This document shows, piece after piece, positions 1-5,120 of a DNA stretch of 5,973 bases (position 1 is the first letter of the stretch; each line of letters starts with the position of its first letter). The DNA is taken from NCBI GenBank assembly GCA_003497445.1, contig DNNX01000083.1, forward strand, positions 1 to 5,973. The letters are read 5' to 3'. The notes under the pieces are model-generated. The model was not told where the DNA came from, did not search any database, and saw only the letters and a program-made list of their open reading frames with translations. The translations under genes and the position numbers were made by a program. The stretch is from Acholeplasmataceae bacterium. Its GTDB lineage: Bacteria > Bacillota_I > Bacilli_A > Acholeplasmatales > Acholeplasmataceae.

Positions 1-415
1 ATAATTGCTTTGTATCTTTTTTTCTTCCATCCCATAAAATCCACTTAACAAAGGATAGATCAATACGTTCAGGATTCCCTAATGCCATTGTATCACGTTG
101 TTTCTTTCTATATTTAAAATAACGTCTTATTAAACCAAAAAAGCATGTCCATCTACCAAAATTAAATAAAAAGATGTGATCTGCTTGTTCTAATCTGTTT
201 TGCGCTAAATATCGATAGGTACCATCAATAATCCAATGATCTTTTTTCATCATATCAAAAATACGACCCTCTGTAACTGTTCGATCATTGATGGTCATAT
301 TTTCATTAAAATAGATTGTATCAATATGGAGTACTGGAATATTATAATGCGCTGAAAGTTTTTTTGAAAATGTCGACTTTCCACTCGCAGAATAACCAAC
401 AACAGCAATTTTCAT
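1..415 (-). CDS. P-loop kinase-like protein of the DNA topology modulation (FlaR-type) family, C-terminus cut by window edge
   Basis: I translated this partial gene by hand; it is open from ATG 415 to the left edge (138 residues visible). It starts MKIAVVGYSASGKSTFSKKL, a Walker A P-loop (GYSASGKST, residues 7-15) at the very N-terminus, as in adenylate/shikimate-kinase-like NTPases. Further on are HIDTIYF (30-36), WIIDGTYRYL (61-70), an FNFGRWTC segment (84-91), an Arg/Lys-rich stretch RRYFKYRKKQR (97-107) that resembles the lid, and VKWILWDGRKK (123-133). This order matches small (about 170-180 aa) proteins annotated 'DNA topology modulation protein' or FlaR in Firmicutes. I expect it to bind ATP or another NTP, but the true substrate of the family is not established and the name may mislead. 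A purine-rich site AAGAGGG (419-425) lies 3 nt before the ATG, a short spacing. The gene begins just after the rpsI terminator, with no room for its own promoter in between, so its transcription probably depends on read-through or a promoter inside rpsI. Confidence 0.85.
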   Translation of the reverse strand, partial: MKIAVVGYSASGKSTFSKKLSAHYNIPVLHIDTIYFNENMTINDRTVTEGRIFDMMKKDHWIIDGTYRYLAQNRLEQADHIFLFNFGRWTCFFGLIRRYFKYRKKQRDTMALGNPERIDLSFVKWILWDGRKKDTKQL

Positions 416-428
416 AGACCCTCTTAGT

Positions 429-454
429 AAAATAAAGAGGACACTAGGTCCTCT
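429..454 (-). terminator. Intrinsic terminator after rpsI
   Basis: On the minus strand AGAGGAC (454-448) pairs with GTCCTCT (442-436) across a 5-nt loop (CTAGT), giving a 7-bp perfect stem followed by TTATTTT. It lies 8 nt past the rpsI stop and would end the rplM-rpsI transcript. The stem is short and the T-run is broken by one A, so some read-through into the next gene, which starts only 13 nt later, is plausible. Confidence 0.75.
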
Positions 455-461
455 CTATGCA

Positions 462-854
462 TTAACGTTTTGAGAATTGTGGTGCACGACGTGCTTTTTT
501 CAAACCATATTTTTTACGTTCTTTCGCACGTGGATCACGTGTGATAAGTCCTGCTGGTTTTAATGTTGCACGTAATTCAGGGTTGATTTCAAGTAATGCA
601 CGCGTAATTCCTAATCGAATTGCACCAGCTTGACCAGTAAGACCACCACCGAATACATTGACCGTGATATCGTATTTACCTTCAGATTCCGTTAAGACAA
701 GTGGTTGGGTGACATCTAAACGTGTTGCAGCAGAAGGAATATATTCTTCAAATGGACGACCGTTAATGATGAATGCGCCTTTACCGCTTGTCAAGATGAC
801 ACGTGCAACACTGCTTTTGCGACGACCTGTACCTAAAAATTGATTATCTGACAT
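462..854 (-). CDS. rpsI: 30S ribosomal protein S9 (uS9)
   Basis: Full-length S9 of 130 aa, the usual bacterial length. It shows GTGRRKSSVARV near the N-terminus (8-19), the glycine-rich GGGLTGQAGAIRLGITRALL (69-88) and the basic tail DPRAKERKKYGLKKARRAPQFSKR (107-130). In the family the extended tail reaches into the ribosomal P site, and its last SKR residues contact the P-site tRNA; that tail is intact. The ATG at 854 is preceded by AGAGG (861-865) with 6-nt spacing, lying inside the last codons of rplM. The rplM stop and this ATG are separated by one nucleotide (855), so the two genes form the conserved L13-S9 pair, co-transcribed from the promoter at 1341-1369 and probably translationally coupled. 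Transcription ends at the terminator at 429-454. Confidence 0.98.
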   Translation of the reverse strand: MSDNQFLGTGRRKSSVARVILTSGKGAFIINGRPFEEYIPSAATRLDVTQPLVLTESEGKYDITVNVFGGGLTGQAGAIRLGITRALLEINPELRATLKPAGLITRDPRAKERKKYGLKKARRAPQFSKR

Positions 855-855
855 G

Positions 856-1284
856 TTATACCTCTAATTCCTTTGGTTGTTGTGCAGAATGTTTATGTTC
901 ACTTCCAGCATACACAAATAATTTTTTCGCTTGTGCGCGTCCTAATTTTGTATGAGGTAGCATGCCTTGTACTGCTTTCTCAACCATACGTGTTGGGAAC
1001 TTATCCATCGTTTCTCTTGCAGTGCGTGATGTTAATCCTCCATTATAACCACTGTGTTTATAATAAAGTTTTTGATCCCATTTTTTCCCAGTTAATTGAA
1101 TCTTTTCTGCATTGATAATGATGACATAATCACCTGTATCTACATGAGGAGTGTAGGTAGGTTTATGTTTACCTTTTAAGACGGATGCAACAACAGTTGC
1201 GAGTCGTCCTAAGGTCTTATCAGTAGCATCAACGACAAACCATTGGTGTTCAACGGTTTCATTCTTAGCCATATATGTGTTCAT
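856..1284 (-). CDS. rplM: 50S ribosomal protein L13 (uL13)
   Basis: Full-length L13 of 142 aa, an early-assembling 23S rRNA-binding protein of the large subunit. Diagnostic blocks are WFVVDATDKTLGRLAT (15-30), GKHKPTYTPHVDTGDYVIII (38-57) followed by NAEKIQLTGKK, YKHSGYNGGL (75-84), VQGMLPHTKLGR (105-116) and YAGSEHKHSAQQP (125-137). I chose the first ATG (1284) because AAGGAG (1291-1296) stands 6 nt upstream; the second methionine (residue 5) would be about 18 nt from that site. Bacillus L13 also carries a few residues before the equivalent MA. It is first gene of the rplM-rpsI operon with its own promoter and a short leader whose hairpin covers the Shine-Dalgarno site, suggesting feedback control of translation. 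Confidence 0.98.
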   Translation of the reverse strand: MNTYMAKNETVEHQWFVVDATDKTLGRLATVVASVLKGKHKPTYTPHVDTGDYVIIINAEKIQLTGKKWDQKLYYKHSGYNGGLTSRTARETMDKFPTRMVEKAVQGMLPHTKLGRAQAKKLFVYAGSEHKHSAQQPKELEV

Positions 1285-1334
1285 GTTTTTCTCCTTATAT
1301 TTTTATAAGGGCTATTGTGGATAAAACTTGTACC
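1285..1334 (-). promoter_or_regulatory. rplM leader with Shine-Dalgarno-masking hairpin (candidate L13 leader element)
   Basis: The predicted 5' untranslated region is about 50 nt. On the minus strand CCTTATA (1310-1304), loop AAAA (1303-1300) and TATAAGG (1299-1293) form a 7-bp perfect hairpin. Its 3' arm contains the AAGG of the AAGGAG ribosome-binding site (1296-1291), so folding would hide it. A weaker possible 5' helix pairs GGTA (1334-1331) with TATC around 1320-1323, one pair being G-U. An autoregulatory 'L13 leader' before rplM-rpsI is known in low-GC Gram-positives (Rfam RF00555). I infer that this is the local version; I have not matched it to the family consensus. The leader start depends on the promoter call. 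Confidence 0.6.
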
Positions 1335-1340
1335 TTTTAA

Positions 1341-1369
1341 ATCTTACTATAACAAGGGACAAAAGTCAA
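1341..1369 (-). promoter_or_regulatory. Sigma-70/SigA-type promoter of rplM-rpsI
   Basis: On the minus strand -35 TTGACT (1369-1364) and -10 TAAGAT (1346-1341) are separated by 17 nt, the ideal spacing. Each hexamer differs from consensus by one or two bases. Transcription would start near 1334-1335, giving the short rplM leader. A second -10-like TATAGT lies too close (11-12 nt) to the -35 to be the better choice. The -35 starts one base after the T-run of the yitT terminator, so this operon is insulated from the upstream one. Confidence 0.8.
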
Positions 1370-1370
1370 C

Positions 1371-1398
1371 AAAAAAACCATGTTATGTCATGGTTTTT
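1371..1398 (-). terminator. Intrinsic terminator of the yabB-rsmI-metG-yitT operon
   Basis: On the minus strand AAAAACCATG (1398-1389) pairs with CATGGTTTTT (1382-1373), a 10-bp stem with a 6-nt loop, and the transcript continues through seven T (1377-1371, partly within the stem). The loop ACATAA holds the yitT stop codon (TAA, 1385-1383), so the upstream arm is coding sequence for the last residues of YitT. The structure is nearly symmetric and could also terminate plus-strand transcription, although no plus-strand gene is seen. Confidence 0.85.
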
Positions 1399-2315
1399 CT
1401 TAAGAAATTTCCGTATACAGATCTTACAGGTGTTGTGATAATAAATGCCTTCGGATCAATTTGTTGAATTAATTTGAATAAGGTCTCAAATTCATATCTT
1501 GAAATGATAACATAAATCATCATTTTGTTCGATTTTGAATACGCACCTTGAGCTTTTAAATAAGTGACACCTCGTCTAATGGTATGTATGATTTGTTCTG
1601 CAATCGCCTCATGTTCATTACTAATGATTTGTACAGAAATATGTTGGTATGATGTATGGACTAAATCTAAACCGATGGTAGAGGCAATAATGCGAACAAT
1701 AGTATACGATACAATAATTCCACCTGCTACTGTTACACCACTTGGACCCACTTGACCGCCAATAATAAATGCACCTAATATTGCAACAACTATATTCACG
1801 ACAAGCGATATAAATCCCACAGATTTACCAGATTTTAAAGACACATATTGGGCAATGATATCAATACCACCGGTAGAAGCACCATATCTAAGTGCACCAC
1901 CTGCACCTATACCGATAAGTAATCCACCAAGTGTAGACGCAGCAAATACATGTACTTGTTCACTAAGTCCAAAATCTACTCTTGGAATAAGTGATAAAAA
2001 TAAAGTTTGAAACACAATGGAGATAAGTGTGTAAATCGTAAAACGATGTGATACACCTTTCCATCCCAAAATAAGAATTGGTATATTTAAAATCATATTC
2101 ACAGTTGCTAAAAATGCAATCCCTGTCGTTTGATCAAAAACAACAAATAAGGTATCTCTAAAAAGCTGAGCGATTCCTAATACACCACCGGTATACATGG
2201 GTACAACCGATGCTTCAATAAACCATAAAACACCAACAGCATACACAAAAGTGAAAAATATGACGGCAAAAATACGTTTAATTTCTAAGTTCCAAACAAA
2301 GGAATCTTGTTTCAT
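1383..2315 (-). CDS. YitT-family multi-pass membrane protein (YitT membrane domain plus DUF2179)
   Basis: 310 aa, typical for the family. The N-terminal two thirds is hydrophobic with about six membrane segments (near residues 14-36, 64-84, 92-111, 122-140, 167-187 and 192-213). It includes GGALRYGASTGGIDIIAQYVS (139-159), the Gly-rich 'STGGxDIIA' signature of YitT/DUF161 proteins. The C-terminal part (about 225-305) is a soluble alpha/beta domain, with GVTYLKAQGAYSKSNKMMIY (249-268) resembling DUF2179. The family sits in the cytoplasmic membrane and its transported substrate, if any, is unknown. The ATG at 2315 is 3 nt after the metG stop. The strong GAGGAG (2331-2336) is 15 nt away, too far for normal initiation; GGATAA (2319-2324) is closer but weak. 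Coupling to metG translation is therefore likely. It is last gene of its operon and its stop codon is inside the terminator loop. Its link to translation genes looks positional rather than functional. Confidence 0.93.
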   Translation of the reverse strand: MKQDSFVWNLEIKRIFAVIFFTFVYAVGVLWFIEASVVPMYTGGVLGIAQLFRDTLFVVFDQTTGIAFLATVNMILNIPILILGWKGVSHRFTIYTLISIVFQTLFLSLIPRVDFGLSEQVHVFAASTLGGLLIGIGAGGALRYGASTGGIDIIAQYVSLKSGKSVGFISLVVNIVVAILGAFIIGGQVGPSGVTVAGGIIVSYTIVRIIASTIGLDLVHTSYQHISVQIISNEHEAIAEQIIHTIRRGVTYLKAQGAYSKSNKMMIYVIISRYEFETLFKLIQQIDPKAFIITTPVRSVYGNFLRKTMT

Positions 2316-2318
2316 AGA

Positions 2319-3875
2319 TTATCCAATAATCTCCTCTAATTTTTTATCAAAATCAAATCTCTCAAACAATACTTCTGGTTTCATTAGTTGAATTGTTTGC
2401 GTTCCATCAAATGATTGTAATGAATCAAACGTATACTTTGTTGCTTGAATCAATTTTAAAATACGTTGAGAAGTGTCGGGTATAAAAGGCATTAGTAAAA
2501 CAGCAATAAATCTTGATGTTTCAATTAAATTGTATAAAATTTCATCAATGATATTCGATTGTGGATCTTCTTTGAATACTTTAAATGGTTCGGTAAGATC
2601 GATGTATTTATTTGCTTGTCTTGCTAATTCTACAACAACTTCAAGCGCAGCAGCTACTTTCAATTCATCCATGAGTGCACGTATTTTACTAAGTGCATCA
2701 AGCGCACTGTTTTTTAATGCCTTTGAAGATTCTAGCGTTGATGGTTGATATGCAATACGACCGCCTCGATACTTCATTGCCATACCAATGCTACGATTTA
2801 CTAAATTACCAATGGTATTGGCCAAATCAGAATTATTTCTTTCAATGATCAGTTCATATGTCATATTTCCGTCTTGTGCATACGGTATTTCATGTAACAC
2901 GTAATAACGAATGACATCTTTTTTAAAATGTATGAGTAGATCATCCACATACATCACATTCCCAACGGATTTACTCATTTTTCCTTTATTGACTAAGATC
3001 CAAGGATGTCCAAATACTTGTTTTGGTAAAGGTAATCTTAATGCCATTAAAAATATGGGCCAATAAATGGTATGAAATCTCAAGATGTCTTTTCCAATTA
3101 AATGAACATCTGCTGGCCAATACAAATCCATTTCATCTGATGTTGTATCAGGGTGATACCCTAAGCCAGTAATATAATTCGATAAGGCATCCATCCATAC
3201 ATATATCACATGATTTGGATGATTTAATACTGGAACACCCCATTTAAATGAAGTCCTTGAGATAGATAAGTCCGGTAATGGCTCAGATAAGAAATTTTGA
3301 ATCATTTCATTCTTTCTAGATTCGGGAGATATGAAGGTTGGATGATCTTGTATATGTTTTAAAAGTTGTTCTTGATATTTAGACATTCTAAAAAAATAAA
3401 CTTCTTCTTCAGTCCAAACAAGTGTGTCTCCTTGAGGCCCTTTTCCATCAACAATATCTTTTTCTTGAATATAGGATTCTTCAGAAACTGAATACCAGCC
3501 TTGATACGTTCCTAAGTAAATATCATCTTGTTCTAACAACTTGTCAAATATTTTTTGTACTGACTTTTTATGATGTGGATCCGTTGTTTTAACAAACTTG
3601 TCATAAGAAATATCGACAAGACCATAAATGCGTTTGATTTCATCGCTTATCTGATTCACATAAGTTTGTGGATCCGTGTTTTGCGCTTTTGCATTTGTTT
3701 CTATTTTAAGTCCATGTTCATCAGTACCCGTTTGAAAATAAACCTGATATCCATCTAATCGTTTAAATCTTGCGATAGCATCGGCTAAAATAGCCTCATA
3801 AACATTCCCAATATGTGGAATTGCGGAAGCATATGCAATCGCAGTTGAAATATAATATGGTTTTTTATTTTGCAT
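2319..3875 (-). CDS. metG: Methionyl-tRNA synthetase, short form without zinc-knuckle cysteines
   Basis: Class I aminoacyl-tRNA synthetase that charges tRNA-Met with methionine using ATP, in the cytoplasm. The HIGH-type signature appears as HIGN (21-24) in PHIGNVYEAILADAIARFKR, and the KMSKS loop is exact (299-303). Other family marks are TGTDEHG (49-55), SRKNEMIQNFL (185-195), SRTSFKWGVPV (206-216), YVWMDALSNYITGLGY (225-240), ADVHLIGKDILRFHTIYWPI (255-274) and the anticodon-binding helical region (about 350-480) with DLANTIGNLVNR (350-361) and NKYIDLTEPF (422-431). At 518 aa it stops after the catalytic and anticodon domains; the C-terminal EMAP/tRNA-binding dimer domain (about 110 aa in the 664-aa Bacillus enzyme) is absent. 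The insert at 127-151 lacks the usual cysteine knuckle, and I see no cysteine anywhere in the protein. Start: ATG 3875 has AAAAGGAG 6 nt upstream, lying inside rsmI, with which it overlaps by 11 bp. No T-box leader is possible here, since there is no untranslated gap. Confidence 0.97.
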   Translation of the reverse strand: MQNKKPYYISTAIAYASAIPHIGNVYEAILADAIARFKRLDGYQVYFQTGTDEHGLKIETNAKAQNTDPQTYVNQISDEIKRIYGLVDISYDKFVKTTDPHHKKSVQKIFDKLLEQDDIYLGTYQGWYSVSEESYIQEKDIVDGKGPQGDTLVWTEEEVYFFRMSKYQEQLLKHIQDHPTFISPESRKNEMIQNFLSEPLPDLSISRTSFKWGVPVLNHPNHVIYVWMDALSNYITGLGYHPDTTSDEMDLYWPADVHLIGKDILRFHTIYWPIFLMALRLPLPKQVFGHPWILVNKGKMSKSVGNVMYVDDLLIHFKKDVIRYYVLHEIPYAQDGNMTYELIIERNNSDLANTIGNLVNRSIGMAMKYRGGRIAYQPSTLESSKALKNSALDALSKIRALMDELKVAAALEVVVELARQANKYIDLTEPFKVFKEDPQSNIIDEILYNLIETSRFIAVLLMPFIPDTSQRILKLIQATKYTFDSLQSFDGTQTIQLMKPEVLFERFDFDKKLEEIIG

Positions 3876-4710
3876 GTTGATCTCCTTTTGTTTTTAAAAA
3901 GGCATAGACTGTGTTTCTAGATTGATTATAATCATTTGCAATCTTTTTCATTGCTTCATTTTTTTTGAAGCCTTCTTTTAACAAAGTTTCATATTGATGA
4001 AAAACCTCTTGATCAAGTGGTTTTTCATCATGTTTTACACCATGAATTAGTATAACATATTCCCCTTTTGCTTGTATATTCATCGCTTCAATATCTTCTA
4101 AATTACCATAATAAAATGTTTCAAACTTTTTCGTAAGTTCTCTTGCCAACGTAACTTGTCTTGCACCTAAAATTTGATACATTATGTATAGTGTTTTTTT
4201 TATACGTGTCGGTGCTTCATAAAAAACAATCGTAGCTTCTAAAGATTTGATATGCATCAGAATGTCTTTTTGTTTTGATTCTTTTTTAGGGAAAAATCCA
4301 CCAAAATAAAACGGGTATGGTGGTAATTTACTCGCGACAAGTGCGTTTAAAACCGCACTTGCCCCACCAATTGGAATGAGTCGAATATCATATTCTGATG
4401 CGAGCTGAATGAGTTGATATCCAGGATCAGAAATCAGTGGTGTCCCAGCATCTGATATGATCGCAACAGATTGACCTGATATGATTTTTTCAATGATTTG
4501 TTGTGATTCATTTTGTGAAGTATGCTCATGATAACTTTGATATGGTGTTTGGATATCATAATAACGAAAAAGGGTCTTAGAAACCCTTGTATCCTCACAC
4601 AAAATGAGATTGACGTGTTTTAATATGTGTATTGCTCGAAATGAAATATCTTCTAAATTGCCAATAGGCGTTGAGACAATATAAATACTTTTTGCTTCTA
4701 TTTTTTCCAT
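3865..4710 (-). CDS. rsmI: 16S rRNA (cytidine1402-2'-O)-methyltransferase RsmI
   Basis: 281 aa, normal for RsmI, a tetrapyrrole-methylase-fold enzyme. It uses S-adenosylmethionine to 2'-O-methylate C1402 in the decoding centre of 16S rRNA. Visible blocks are IVSTPIGNLEDISFRAI (11-27), CEDTR (38-42), AIISDAGTPLISDPG (83-97), PIGGASAVLNALVASKLP (113-130), FYFGGFFPKK (134-143), VFYEAPTRI (162-170), LARELTKKFE (188-197) and GEYVILIHG (216-224). A C-terminal helix-turn-helix-like tail (about 240-272, KEGFKKNEAMKKIANDY and SRNTVY) fits the RsmI C-terminal domain. Two motifs deviate: the usual PxPG(A/P)SA reads PIGGASA, and FYESPHR reads FYEAPTR. The ATG overlaps the end of the TerB-like gene by 13 bp. 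I see no good Shine-Dalgarno site before it, and no better in-frame start follows, so initiation probably relies on translational coupling. In Bacillus subtilis the equivalent gene (yabC) also sits between yabB and metS. Confidence 0.96.
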   Translation of the reverse strand: MEKIEAKSIYIVSTPIGNLEDISFRAIHILKHVNLILCEDTRVSKTLFRYYDIQTPYQSYHEHTSQNESQQIIEKIISGQSVAIISDAGTPLISDPGYQLIQLASEYDIRLIPIGGASAVLNALVASKLPPYPFYFGGFFPKKESKQKDILMHIKSLEATIVFYEAPTRIKKTLYIMYQILGARQVTLARELTKKFETFYYGNLEDIEAMNIQAKGEYVILIHGVKHDEKPLDQEVFHQYETLLKEGFKKNEAMKKIANDYNQSRNTVYAFLKTKGDQHAK

Positions 4711-5120
4711 GGATGTGTTATGAGTTTCTGAATATTTTCTCTTAAATCTTTTTCTTGATATACATACTGAATAAGTTCATGTTTGATGTCATCTTTGATA
4801 TGAAATCGCATGCGTATGGTTTCTAAAAACTCATGCTCTGCAGTATTATATACATTTTCAAATAATGTAATTCTAATGAGATTTAAATATACAATACGTT
4901 GTGTGGTTTCATCTAGTACGTCAAAAAATTGGATGGTATCCTCTAATGCATCACTTTTGACAAATTCATATTCATCAATAATGTTTTCACCAACTTCTGC
5001 TAGCATCATATTTAAAATACGTTGCTCCTGCGTAGATGGTGCACCATCTACAAGGACCATATGGAGTGCTAAATCCAAAAATTTCAATTTTTCTTTTCTT
5101 GATAATGTACTAAGTAACAT
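4698..5120 (-). CDS. Small helical TerB-like protein of unknown function
   Basis: 140 aa, acidic, predicted almost all alpha-helical, with no signal peptide or membrane segment. Residues 9-43 (KEKLKFLDLALHMVLVDG at 10-26 followed by APSTQEQRILNMMLAEVG) resemble the first half of the TerB/tellurite-resistance-like fold: a hydrophobic helix, an acidic DG turn (25-26), then an E-containing helix. A second, weaker copy of the pattern is at 80-108 (NLIRITLFENVYNTAEHEFL...RMRFHI). TerB-like proteins are helical, often metal-binding or scaffolding, but here no role can be assigned from sequence. The ATG (5120) has AAGGAG (5127-5132) 6 nt upstream. It overlaps the methyltransferase gene by 11 bp and rsmI by 13 bp, so all three are made from one message. 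It occupies the position of yazA (a GIY-YIG protein) in Bacillus but is unrelated to it. The family call is tentative; expression as a real gene is near certain from the tight overlaps. Confidence 0.72.
   Translation of the reverse strand: MLLSTLSRKEKLKFLDLALHMVLVDGAPSTQEQRILNMMLAEVGENIIDEYEFVKSDALEDTIQFFDVLDETTQRIVYLNLIRITLFENVYNTAEHEFLETIRMRFHIKDDIKHELIQYVYQEKDLRENIQKLITHPWKK
5032..5051. repeat. Perfect 20-bp palindrome inside the TerB-like gene
   Basis: GTAGATGGTGCACCATCTAC equals its own reverse complement over all 20 bases. It encodes VDGAPST at the conserved acidic turn of the TerB-like protein. In RNA it could form an 8-bp stem with a 4-nt loop about 70-90 nt into the reading frame. 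A short palindrome CCATATGG (5057-5064) lies next to it. Whether it has a function is unknown. Confidence 0.9.

Noticed and set aside
429..520. Promoter for the P-loop gene inside the rpsI 3' end (TTGAAA with a CACAAT -10)
   Set aside because: The -10 matches consensus poorly and lies in conserved coding sequence; not strong enough to annotate.
658..1115. Plus-strand open frames opposite rpsI and rplM
   Set aside because: They lie entirely antisense to universally conserved ribosomal genes, show no recognisable family and have no supporting start context.
3876..3900. Possible T-box or other leader for metG
   Set aside because: metG overlaps rsmI by 11 bp and only a Shine-Dalgarno site is present, so there is no untranslated region to hold one.
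4338..4361. AAGTGCGGT on the minus strand, identical to the Haemophilus DNA uptake signal core
   Set aside because: Single copy inside conserved rsmI codons of a clearly non-Pasteurellaceae, low-GC Gram-positive genome; coincidence is the simplest reading.
5057..5064. CCATATGG as a CArG-like regulatory box
   Set aside because: CArG boxes are eukaryotic SRF/MADS sites; here it is just an 8-bp palindrome in coding sequence.
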